Assembly: GCA_032718475.1 (NCBI GenBank)
Contig: JAUCBJ010002495.1
Span: forward strand, 1-24,708
DNA from: Nemertoderma westbladi
Taxonomy: Eukaryota > Xenacoelomorpha > Nemertodermatida > Nemertodermatidae
Direction: 5' to 3'
Length of the DNA stretch: 24,708 nt
Shown here: positions 10,333-18,791 of the stretch, in pieces
Numbering within the stretch: the stretch's first letter is position 1
How the letters are laid out: the number at the start of each line of letters is the position of its first letter
Position numbers and translations under genes: made by a program
The notes under the pieces: model-generated
Told to the model about the DNA's origin: nothing
The model's database searches: none
What the model saw: only the letters and a program-made list of their open reading frames with translations

Positions 10333-11892
10333 GTAAGTACCACCTGCTGGCAAAAGCAGTGTTGGTACGCTGATGACGCCTCGTCAGCGGGGTCCGTTGC
10401 CGGAGTGTGGGAATGGTGGGAGGAGTTGCGCCACTGTGGACCCCGAATTGGCTACAAACCGGAGCCCGCAAAGAGCTACCTTGTTGTAAAACCGGAGTAC
10501 GCGAGGAGGGCGACGGAGGTGTTTGGGGATTCTGGAGTCCGGATCGTATCCGGCCACCGTTTCCTCGGTGGTTACGTGGGGGACTCCCAGGGACTGTGGG
10601 AGTTCATAGCGGAGAAAGTGGCGGGGTGGGTTGCGAGTATCGGCCAGCTCTCCGAGGTGGCTGTGGAGTACCCGCAGACCACCCACACCGGTATGTCCCG
10701 CTGCATCCAGGCGGAGTGGGACTACCTACTCCGGGTGGTGGAGACAAGGGACGAGGATCTGGCGCCAATCCACCAGGAGCTGTTGCGGCGCTTCATCCCG
10801 GCCCTCTTTGGGACTTCCCCCAGATCTGTGGATGAGGAGCTCGTCCTCCTTCCTGTCCGCCATGGTGGGATCGGGATCCGGGACCCCCTGATGCGGAGGG
10901 GTCATGCGAGGGAGGCGTCGCTATCTGGGACTGCTGGGGTGGTCGAGGCACTGACGACTGGTTGTCCCCTCAACGTTGCTGACCACTCCGCCTGCCTCGC
11001 CTCCGCGTTGGCTGCGAGTCGCGTCACCCAGGACGCCGCCTATAAGGCAGCAATGGAGTCCGCCATCCAATCCGTCCCGGCCGAAAGGCACCGTACTGTG
11101 GACCGTACGGTGTCCCACAAGACGGGTGGGTGGCTGTCGGCGCAGCCCTCCGTGGTCGATAACACCGACCTGGCCCCGGAGGTGTTCCGAGACAACCTCG
11201 CGCTGAGGTACGGCCTCACTCCGCCCAGCCTCCCAGCGAAGTGTGAGGGGTGTGGGGAGCCGTTTACGACAACCCACGCCCTGAACTGCAAGTCGGGTGG
11301 CCTGATTATAAAGCGGCACAATGAGGTCCGGGAGGTCTTCGGGGACCTTATCGCCTCTGCCTTTGGTGGGTCGTGTGTGCAGCGTGAAGTCACGCTGTGC
11401 ACTGGCTACCTGGACAGAAGGGGCCGCGAGGTGGGAGGAGTTAGGGCTGATCTCCTGGCGAGGGGAGTCTGGACCGAGCAGAGGGTGGCGTCTTTCGATA
11501 TTGCGATCGTAAACGCCAACGCCCCCTCATATGCTCACCGGTCCTTGGACTCTGTCCTCGAGCAGAGAGTCCGAGCCAAGAAGGTGCACTATAGCGCGGT
11601 GTGCGAGGATAGAAGGTTCTCTTTCACCCCCCTTGTCGGAACCACCAATGGGGTGTGGTGCAAGGAGACCAATACCTTCATCAGCCACCTCGCTGAGACC
11701 CTTGTGGCTCGGCGGCAGGGGATGCGGGATCGTGGCCTAGCCTGCGTTCTCGGGGGAGTTCGGAGGCGGCTTCAGTTCGCGCTCCTCCGCTCCAACTCCC
11801 TCTGTTTGCGTGGTGGCCGGCGTCCCTGGAGGGCGCTGGGCTTTGGGGATGGTGCGGGTTTGCGGGGGAATGACCTCGCAGACCATTATTAA
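10333..11892 (+). CDS. Retroelement RT motif C, CCHC knuckle and endonuclease
   Basis: Continuation of the same protein in another frame. It begins as VSTTCWQKQCWYADDASSAG, with motif C YADD at 10366-10377, then GYKPEPAKSYLVVKP (motif D region) and GHRFLGGYVGD. A zinc knuckle C-x2-C-x7-H-x3-C lies at 11242-11289, followed by KRHNEVREVFGDL. The nuclease part shows RADL (Asp at 11449-11451), FDIAIVN (Asp at 11497-11499) and RAKKVHY (Lys pair at 11578-11583), then FSFTPLVGTTNGV. This spacing fits the PD-(D/E)XK restriction-like endonuclease that follows the RT in R2-type elements. The protein ends at LADHY with TAA at 11890-11892. This half is open throughout. No Met initiates it sensibly, so it is the C-terminal half of the preceding frame rather than a separate gene. 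Confidence 0.88.
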   Translation, partial: VSTTCWQKQCWYADDASSAGSVAGVWEWWEELRHCGPRIGYKPEPAKSYLVVKPEYARRATEVFGDSGVRIVSGHRFLGGYVGDSQGLWEFIAEKVAGWVASIGQLSEVAVEYPQTTHTGMSRCIQAEWDYLLRVVETRDEDLAPIHQELLRRFIPALFGTSPRSVDEELVLLPVRHGGIGIRDPLMRRGHAREASLSGTAGVVEALTTGCPLNVADHSACLASALAASRVTQDAAYKAAMESAIQSVPAERHRTVDRTVSHKTGGWLSAQPSVVDNTDLAPEVFRDNLALRYGLTPPSLPAKCEGCGEPFTTTHALNCKSGGLIIKRHNEVREVFGDLIASAFGGSCVQREVTLCTGYLDRRGREVGGVRADLLARGVWTEQRVASFDIAIVNANAPSYAHRSLDSVLEQRVRAKKVHYSAVCEDRRFSFTPLVGTTNGVWCKETNTFISHLAETLVARRQGMRDRGLACVLGGVRRRLQFALLRSNSLCLRGGRRPWRALGFGDGAGLRGNDLADHY

Positions 11893-12035
11893 TTCACAGT
11901 GCACCTTTTTTAATTGTATGTTAAATTTTATTGTCTTAATTGTTTTGTTCTGATTGGTGGTGGGATGCTGGTGCAGTTTTATATTTAATTTTGGATTTAT
12001 GGATTTGGATATTATACTAGTTTCTTATTTGTTCC
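11893..12035 (+). other. 3' flank of the retroelement
   Basis: AT-rich stretch from the retroelement stop to the 21-bp array. It may be 3' UTR. No poly(A) tail was identified. Confidence 0.4.
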
Positions 12036-12362
12036 AATAATAACGAACAATAATAGAATAATAACGAACATTAATATAATAATAACGAACAATAATAGAA
12101 TATAACGAACAATAATCGAATAATACCGAACAATAATCGAATAATAACAAACAATAATAGAATAATAACGAACAATAATAGAATAATAACGAATAATTAT
12201 AGAATAATAAAGAACAATAATAGAATAATAACAAACAATAATAGAATAATAACGAACAATAATAGAATAATAACGAACAATAATAGAATAATAACGAACA
12301 ATAATAGAATAATAACGAACAATAATAGAATAATAACGAACAATAATAGAATAATAACGAAC
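12036..12362. repeat. 21-bp AT-rich minisatellite, about 15 copies
   Basis: The unit AACGAACAATAATAGAATAA plus T repeats about 15 times with scattered changes and small indels near 12100-12130. On the minus strand it reads as a hydrophobic heptad (LLLFVII), which extends a neighbouring open frame without being a credible membrane protein. Confidence 0.95.
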
Positions 12363-12846
12363 CTGCTCATTAAACGATCCCTTAGGTATTTGTTAGATGA
12401 CGATCGACTATTAGCGAATGATTCCATCTCCACGGGTTGCCGGTAAGTAACCAACCCGCCTCCTTCCTCTTCGCTCTTGATCCGTGGTTGGGGGGGCCAC
12501 TCGATCGCCTCCGGGTTCCTACCCCCTCCACTGCCCCCCATGTATTGGCTGCCATTAGCCCCCACATATTGACTGGCCCCTCCACTGCCCCCCACATATG
12601 GACTGCCCCCCATGTATTGGCTGCCATTGGCCCCCATGTATTGACTGCCCCCTCCACTGCCCCCCATGTATTGGCTGCTATTGGCTCCCATATATTGACT
12701 ACCCCCTCCTCGGCCTCGCGAAGATTTGGCCCCGTCAAGAAGTGAGACGATAGTCGGAGATACCGTAACCACGGGGATGGGAGTGACGCGGGGTGCCGAG
12801 CACAACGAGTGGTGGGAACCCTGAATTATAGCCGAGTCCGCAGCGT
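12363..12846 (-). CDS. Possible host exon with Ser-Gln-Tyr-Met-Gly repeats
   Basis: Minus-strand open frame. A plausible splice acceptor (TTTATTTAACAG) ends at 12847, and a possible donor (GAGCAG then GTTCGT) falls at 12363/12362, exactly where the 21-bp array begins. The exon would read DAADSAIIQGSHHSLCSAP, then IPVVTVSPTIVSLLDG, then three 18-residue repeats of the type GGGSQYMGANSSQYMGGS (one with six extra residues), then PQPRIKSEEEGGG. IKSE fits a sumoylation consensus, seen often in nuclear regulators. I do not recognise the family. The repeat, the possible splice sites and the non-transposon composition suggest a host gene, but the donor is weak, no neighbouring exon was found, and it could be an accidental open frame around a 54-bp repeat. 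Confidence 0.35.
12529..12712. repeat. 54-bp repeat, three imperfect copies
   Basis: Three imperfect copies of a 54-base unit built around CCCCCATGTATTGGCTGCCA and its partner CCCCCACATATTGACTGGCC. The middle copy carries an extra 18 bases. It lies within the possible minus-strand exon and keeps its frame. Confidence 0.75.
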
Positions 12847-12851
12847 CTGTT

Positions 12852-13082
12852 AAATAAAATGATGACGTCACTTAAATATATTTCTTCTGAAACAAATCTG
12901 CGTTGGTTTGTCATTTTTGCAAATTTTTTTTTAAAGAAGATGCTCCCTTTTTAGGGTAAATTTAATTGTCAATATTTCAATAAAAAAAAATACGGATGTT
13001 AAAATATATATACAGTTGTCACATTAAAACAATAAAATTAATTAAAATACGAAAGAGTACTGTAAATATATTAAAAGTAAGC
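12852..13082. other. AT-rich spacer
   Basis: AT-rich unique DNA with short A and T runs between the possible exon and the 45-bp array. I see no gene or RNA signal. Confidence 0.5.
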
Positions 13083-15153
13083 TCGGTGGGGATTATTCTC
13101 TAGTGGAGGAAGTATAGACAGTCGAGGGCAGTGGGGATTATTCTCTAGTGGAGGAAGTATAGACAGTCGAGGGCGGTGGGGATTATTCTATAGTGGAGGA
13201 AGTATAGACAGCCGAGGGCGGTGGGGATTATTCTATAGTGGAGGAAGTATAGACAGCCAAGGGCGGTGGGGATTATTCTCTAGTGGAGGAAATATAGACA
13301 GTCGAGGGCGGTGGGGATTATTCTCTAGTGGAGGAAGTATAGACAGTCGAGGGCAGTGGGGATTATTCTATAGTGGAAGAAGTATAGACAGTCGAGGGCG
13401 GTGGGGATTATTCTCTAGTGGAGGAAGTATAGACAGTCGAGGGCGGTGGGGATTATTCTATAGTCGAGGAAGTATAGACAGTCGAGGGCGGTGGGGATTA
13501 TTCTCTAGTGGAAGAAGTATAGACAGCCGAGGGCGGTGGGGATTATTCTCTAGTGGAAGAAGTATAGACAGTCGAGGGCGGTGGGGATTATTCTCTAGTG
13601 GAGGAAGTATAGACAGTCGAGGGCAGTGGGGATTATTCTATAGTGGAAGAAGTATAGACAGTCGAGGGCGGTGGGGATTATTCTCTAGTGGAGGAAATAT
13701 AGACAGTCGAGGGCGGTGGGGATTATTCTCTAGTGGAGGAAGTATAGACAGCCAAGGGCGGTGGGGATTATTCTCTAGTGGAGGAAATATAGACAGTCGA
13801 GGGCGGTGGGGATTATTCTCTAGTGGAGGAAGTATAGACAGTCGAGGGCAGTGGGGATTATTCTATAGTGGAAGAAGTATAGACAGTCGAGGGCGGTGGG
13901 GATTATTCTCTAGTGGAGGAAGTATAGACAGTCGAGGGCGGTGGGGATTATTCTCTAGTGGAGGAAGTATAGACAGCCGAGGGCGGTGGGGATTATTCTC
14001 TAGTGGAGGAAGTATAGACAGCCGAGGGCGGTGGGGATTATTCTCTAGTGGAGGAAGTATAGACAGTCGAGGGCGGTGGGGATTATTCTCTAGTGGAGGA
14101 AGTATAGACAGCCAAGGGCGGTGGGGATTATTCTCTAGTGGAGGAAATATAGACAGTCGAGGGCGGTGGGGATTATTCTCTAGTGGAGGAAGTATAGACA
14201 GTCGAGGGCAGTGGGGATTATTCTATAGTGGAAGAAGTATAGACAGTCGAGGGCGGTGGGGATTATTCTCTAGTGGAGGAAGTATAGACAGTCGAGGGCG
14301 GTGGGGATTATTCTCTAGTGGAGGAAGTATAGACAGCCGAGGGCGGTGGGGATTATTCTCTAGTGGAGGAAGTATAGACAGCCGAGGGCGGTGGGGATTA
14401 TTCTCTAGTGGAGGAAGTATAGACAGTCGAGGGCGGTGGGGATTATTCTCTAGTGGAAGAAGTATAGACAGCCGAGGGCGGTGGGGATTATTCTCTAGTG
14501 GAAGAAGTATAGACAGTCGAGGGCGGTGGGGATTATTCTCTAGTGGAGGAAGTATAGACAGTCGAGGGCGGTGGGGATTATTCTATAGTCGAGGAAGTAT
14601 AGACAGCCGAGGGCGGCGGGGATTATTCTCTAGTGGAGGAAGTATAGACAGCCAAGGGCGGTGGGGATTATTCTCTAGTGGAAGAAGTATAGACAGCCGA
14701 GGGCGGTGGGGATTATTCTCTAGTGGAAGAAGTATAGACAGCCGAGGGCGGTGGGGATTATTCTCTAGTGGAAGAAGTATAGACAGTCGAGGGCGGTGGG
14801 GATTATTCTCTAGTGGAGGAAGTATAGACAGTCGAGGGCGGTGGGGATTATTCTCTAGTGGAGGAAGTATAGACAGCCGAGGGCGGTGGGGATTATTCTC
14901 TAGTGGAGGAAGTATAGACAGCCGAGGGCGGTGGGGATTATTCTCTAGTGGAGGAAGTATAGACAGTCGAGGGCGGTGGGGATTATTCTCTAGTGGAGGA
15001 AGTATAGACAGCCGAGGGCGGTGGGGATTATTCTCTAGTGGAAGAAGTATAGACAGCCGAGGGCGGTGGGGATTATTCTCTAGTGGAAGAAGTATAGACA
15101 GTCGAGGGCGGTGGGGATTATTCCCTAGTGGAGAAAGTATAGACAGTCGAGGG
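13083..15153. repeat. 45-bp minisatellite, about 46 copies, highly regular
   Basis: The 45-base unit contains GGTGGGGATTATTCTCTAGT followed by GGAGGAAGTATAGACAGTCGAGGGC. I stepped through all copies and saw no insertion or deletion before the degenerate last one (near 15121), so every copy is exactly 45 bases. Seven or so positions vary (for example CTCTAG/CTATAG, GAGGAA/GAAGAA, CAGTCG/CAGCCG). Stops occur in the unit, so it does not code. An eight-copy block is duplicated: 13698-14097 and 14058-14457 are identical at a 360-base offset. Confidence 0.98.
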
Positions 15154-15517
15154 TAAGATGGACAAGATAATATTTGATAAAGGTTTTCTGCGTTAGACCC
15201 TCAGAATTCACAAAAACACAAATAAAGCAATCGCAATAAAGGGGCATTATTGGTGCACAGACGATTATGTCAACCTTGCGCCGTTGTGCGGGTCACAACA
15301 TGTCGGTTCTGCTGCCTCGCACCTTTCCAAGAAGAACTTGTGAACGCAGGACCAAGTTCAAATCCCTGGTTTGTAAAATTTGCCCATCGTTCAGATCTAT
15401 GTTCCTTGTAAGCGTTAATGGCTTAAGAGTTAAACATTAAGGGGTATTTGTCGAAGAGGTCTTCCACGAATGACTTATATAGCCTTTAAGGCCATTGTTG
15501 ATGATGCAGTCTTATGT
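15154..15517. other. Unique spacer with a possible tRNA-SINE remnant
   Basis: No convincing gene. At 15356-15366 GTTCAAATCCC resembles a pol III B box, but no clear A box or tRNA fold is seen upstream. A plus-strand open frame begins at 15470 and runs into the next array. Confidence 0.4.
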
Positions 15518-15826
15518 AACTCGAACTCTAGAGGTGTTGCGAACTCGAACTCTGGAGGTGTTACGAACTCGAACTCTGCAGGTGTTGCTAACTCGAACTC
15601 TGGAGATGTTGATAACTCGAACTGTGGGGGTGTTGCTAACTCGAACTCTGGAGGTGTTGCTAACTCAAACTCTGGAGATGTTGCTAACTCGAACTCTGGG
15701 GGTGTTGCTAATTCGCACTCTGGAGGTGTTGCGAAATCGAACTCTGGAGGTGTTGCTAACTCGAACTCTGGAGATGTTGCTAACTCGAACTCTGGAGGTG
15801 TTGCAACTCGAGCTCTGGATGTGTTA
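15518..15826. repeat. 24-bp minisatellite, about 13 copies
   Basis: The unit CTCGAACTCTGGAGGTGTTG plus CTAA repeats with point changes (GGAGAT for GGAGGT, TGTGG for TCTGG). On the plus strand it stays in frame as an 8-residue repeat, NSNSGGVA, within an open frame from 15470 to 15976. In codon terms that frame reaches CAG at 15875-15877, followed by GTATGT, a good donor-like sequence. Nothing else supports a gene. Confidence 0.94.
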
Positions 15827-16219
15827 CATTGCGGTGCCGGCCGGCAATGGTTCCTAGAGGCGTGCCGATGTGTGCAGGTATGTATTTTTGATTATGATGG
15901 AATTAAGTGTTATCGAATTTTCACTCTAGTTGAATCTCAATCTCGCTCAAAAGACGCTCAATCTCTAATATATTGAACATGTTGTATTATTCCGCTGAAG
16001 GCGCACAGCACAGACTTACAGTTTCAACCAGAGAAGAAGTCATTATTTATGACGCAAGTCCAATCCTATACCGCCACAGTAAGTCATCAGCGAAACGATA
16101 CAATATAATTAAAATATAATCGCTATTATATTAACATAATGCCTGAGGCCTTTTGCGTTAATGTAAAACACAAGATTGAATGAGCTACTATGGAAAAATG
16201 AGAATAAATGTACCAAGAA
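15827..16219. other. Unique spacer, no gene seen
   Basis: About 390 bases between two minisatellites. Apart from the tail of the plus-strand open frame and the donor-like GTATGT at 15878, nothing recognisable. Confidence 0.5.
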
Positions 16220-16640
16220 GGTACGATATGCACTGCAGAGCAAGAATCGCGTACACCAACCAATCCAGGTACGATATGCACTGCAGAGCAAGAATCGCGT
16301 ACACCAACCGATCCAGGTACGATATGCACTGCAGAGCAAGAATCGCGTACACCAACCGATCCAGGTACGATATGCACTGCAGAGCAAGAATCGCGTACAC
16401 CAACCGATCCAGGTACGATATGCACTGCAGAGCAAGAATCGCGTACACCAACCGATCCAGGTACGATATGCACTGCAGAGCAAGAATCGCGTACACCAAC
16501 CGATCCAGGTACGATATGCACTGCAGAGCAAGAATCGCGTACACCAACCGATCCAGGTACGATATGCACTGCAGAGCAAGAATCGCGTACACCAACCGAT
16601 CCAGGTACGATATGCACTGCAGAGCAAGAATCGTGTACAA
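16220..16640. repeat. 48-bp minisatellite, 8.8 nearly identical copies
   Basis: Copies start at 16220, 16268, 16316, 16364, 16412, 16460, 16508, 16556 and 16604. The unit begins GGTACGATATGCACTGCAGA and ends CACCAACCGATCCA. Only the first copy (CAATCCA for CGATCCA) and the last partial copy (TCGTGTACAAAG) differ. The unit lacks stops in nearly all frames, which produces five overlapping open frames on both strands; none looks like a protein. There are no unique spacers, so it is not a CRISPR array. Confidence 0.97.
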
Positions 16641-17342
16641 AGTAGAAAACCACATGGAAGGAGAAACATAGTATTCAACTGTCATTGAAACCTGTTGAAT
16701 TATGTAAAGGTTATGTAATGTGTAGCGACTACCCCCTTACCTTCAAGGCCGCTGTAATAAATGTCACCAAGGACGTACTAGGTGGCTGATGGACTTCTCG
16801 GTGAGACAACCTTGAGGGTGTTTGTTATACCTACTCTAAAGTAACATTATCCAGCTGGCTTTCCAGCAACCAATAAGGTTATTATTAATTGGCGAATGAA
16901 TGTCAGCGTGAATGAATCCGTCGCTGGGTTCCGCTTGACGCTACCTTGGGTGTAACACGCGGCTTCCATTATTCGCATCACTAAGTACAGATGCAAGAAT
17001 ATAGAATGACATTCTAAATTAACATGTTTAACAGGACAGCAGATGTAAAGGCTATACCAACTCATAAATTTATATTAAGTATCTTAATAAGATTGACATT
17101 AATTATTGAAGATGAGAGAACGGGACCAAACATAACTAATATGTAAAGACAATGCGCGCGCATATTTTGGTAAGTTCATGTCACAAACAGCTGAATGTTG
17201 AATTGAAAACTTACAGCAACTACCAGAAATTTTGAGTAGCATTAGGGTGAATCAAATTATTTGGTGAAATAAATTACGAAAATAAGATAGATATTACATA
17301 TGACGTTTGGTTTTATATTTTGGCATTATGTTCAAGTTATAG
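16641..17342. other. AT-rich intergenic stretch downstream of delta-tubulin
   Basis: About 700 bases with no recognisable gene, repeat or RNA. Short open frames (for example 16847-17065, minus) show no family features. Confidence 0.5.
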
Positions 17343-17348
17343 TTTATT
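17343..17348 (-). promoter_or_regulatory. Polyadenylation signal for delta-tubulin
   Basis: TTTATT on the plus strand is AATAAA on the coding strand, 46 bases past the delta-tubulin stop codon, followed by AT-rich DNA. Position and sequence fit a canonical signal. Confidence 0.55.
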
Positions 17349-17393
17349 GCACGCACTAATTAATACGATAGTGATTTTAATAAAAATAATATT

Positions 17394-18689
17394 TTACAAA
17401 GATTTATAATTAGCTAAAATTTGTTCGTTTGTCGCAAAAGAATTAACGAATTCTTCTTCCTCTAGGCCGTAAGCGATGTACTGATGTATGAATGCCTTGG
17501 CGCAGAACATGTTCCACGCCCTGCCTATAACGTTGTCCAGAGAGCGAACCGGGGCCTGGCTGTTAGAGAGAACGCATGTGGTCTTATCGTAGCCGCACAG
17601 TCTACGGGACGAGGTCCATAGAGTTAGTCTAGCATCGGGTCGCACCCAACCGGGATACAGACGGGTCTCCGTGAAGGGAGAGGAGTCGAAGGAACTGACC
17701 TCGCGTCCACGAGCAACCAGAAGGTTGCTAAGGGAACGAATGTAACAACCACTGGAGGACCAATCCATACCCTCGTCCAGAGAGGAGTTGACCAACACCA
17801 TCTGACGAAGGTGTTTGACGAGACTGTTCCAGGTGTCTGTAGCGTAACGTATAGTGTCTTCGGCAGTCTGAGGGATGCATCTAATGGTGAGGAGTTTGTA
17901 GGAGGGATGGGGAGTAAGGGATCGACATAGCTGGGGGATTCCTGTGTTGGGAGTCCCTAGACAAGGTTGGAGAACCGACGCCAGGTGATGGCAGATAACA
18001 CGGTTTATTTGCGAGAGGGAGGCGTGTTTCAGATAGAGTCGCTTGCGACACACATCGTACAGCTGAGCATTATCTGCCGCAAGGATGGCGTCAGCGTGTT
18101 CGTACATGTGCGAGAGAGTTAGCAAGGCGTTATAGTTCTGTACAATTACCTCACCGGAAGAAAAGGGCCAAGTGACTTGGTTCAGTATGAAACTAGCTGG
18201 GTACTCCTCGCGAAGCCACTCGGTCAGTCGGGTTCCCAGCCCGGAACCGGTCCCCCCTGCGAGACTCAGCAGCACGAGGAACGCAACCACGTTGTCGCAA
18301 CGTTCCGCTTGGCGGCGTACACGTTCCATAGCGTCGACTCGGCACTGCGGACCCCGTTCCATGTAGCCCAGGGCCCAGTTGTTACCGGAACCACGACATT
18401 GGGTCAACACCGACTTCGGGTCGTATCGCCACACGCCGGAAACCCGCGCAGCTGAGACCGTCTGCGCGACAGCCTTCCGCTCCATGTCGAGCAGTACGGC
18501 CCGCGCGGTGGGAACGCCGCGTTCCTCTCCCGCGTCGAAGTATCGGTAGAGAACGTCCTGCTTGAACGATTCGTTCTCTGCCGCGCTACAACCATGCGGC
18601 CTAGACGAACAGTCACGCATGAGGGTGGAGAACATCTCCCTACCTATCTGATTCCCGCATTGACCCACTTGAATAGACACAACAGACAT
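17394..18689 (-). CDS. TUBD1: Delta-tubulin
   Basis: Tubulin-superfamily GTPase of the delta class, needed for the C-tubule of triplet microtubules in centrioles and basal bodies. The start chosen is the ATG at 18689-18687, giving MSVVSIQVGQCGNQIG, which matches the family N-terminus; an in-frame Met 13 codons upstream is preceded by non-tubulin residues. The product is 431 residues; known delta-tubulins are about 450. Visible motifs: GQCGNQIG at 9-16, GSGNNWALGY at 100-109, and the GTP-binding loop AGGTGSGLG at 144-152, with Ala where alpha and beta tubulins have Gly. SGEVIVQNYNALLTLSHMYE and KHLRQMVLVNSSLDEGMDWS also match delta-tubulin. The C-terminus (EEEEFVNSFATNEQILANYK) fits too. A loop after about residue 310 appears shorter than in vertebrates, which explains most of the length gap. 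The frame is open with no intron or break. Its coding sequence is GC-richer than its flanks. A processed copy is possible, but the frame looks functional. Confidence 0.93.
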   Translation of the reverse strand: MSVVSIQVGQCGNQIGREMFSTLMRDCSSRPHGCSAAENESFKQDVLYRYFDAGEERGVPTARAVLLDMERKAVAQTVSAARVSGVWRYDPKSVLTQCRGSGNNWALGYMERGPQCRVDAMERVRRQAERCDNVVAFLVLLSLAGGTGSGLGTRLTEWLREEYPASFILNQVTWPFSSGEVIVQNYNALLTLSHMYEHADAILAADNAQLYDVCRKRLYLKHASLSQINRVICHHLASVLQPCLGTPNTGIPQLCRSLTPHPSYKLLTIRCIPQTAEDTIRYATDTWNSLVKHLRQMVLVNSSLDEGMDWSSSGCYIRSLSNLLVARGREVSSFDSSPFTETRLYPGWVRPDARLTLWTSSRRLCGYDKTTCVLSNSQAPVRSLDNVIGRAWNMFCAKAFIHQYIAYGLEEEEFVNSFATNEQILANYKSL

Positions 18690-18791
18690 AATATAATAAT
18701 GTAACAAATCATACATGTAACAAAACAATTTTTAATGTTTAATAGTTTAAGGCATAGAAAGCTAAACTGCTTGTGGTACCCATATAAGGGG

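Larger units (their letters stand above)
8374..11892 (+). mobile_element. Retroelement with RT, zinc knuckle and restriction-like endonuclease
   Basis: Coding body of a GC-rich retroelement. Order: N-terminal region, RT fingers and palm, a 15-bp array inside the palm (9731-10332), the rest of the RT, a CCHC knuckle, then a PD-(D/E)XK-like nuclease. This order is that of non-LTR elements with a C-terminal restriction-like endonuclease (the R2, NeSL and Utopia type groups). From memory the protein most resembles a poorly classified family seen in diatoms, oomycetes and cnidarians. No tyrosine recombinase, integrase or LTR is seen. The body is clearly GC-richer than the AT-rich DNA around it. 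Neither the true 5' end, a target-site duplication nor a poly(A) tail could be defined. Confidence 0.85.

Noticed and set aside
10331-10340. Splice donor GTAAGT making the 15-bp array an intron
   Set aside because: The donor-like site lies at the end of the array, not its start, and downstream coding resumes immediately as the RT frame.
16220-16640. CRISPR-like array
   Set aside because: Copies are directly adjacent with no unique spacers, and the sequence is eukaryotic.
16109-16688. Five overlapping open frames on both strands over the 48-bp array
   Set aside because: Open in many frames because the unit lacks stops; no non-repeat domain.
18689-18728. Upstream Met extending delta-tubulin by 13 residues
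   Set aside because: The extra residues (MFCYMYDLLHYYI) do not fit the tubulin N-terminus, which starts at MSVVSIQ.
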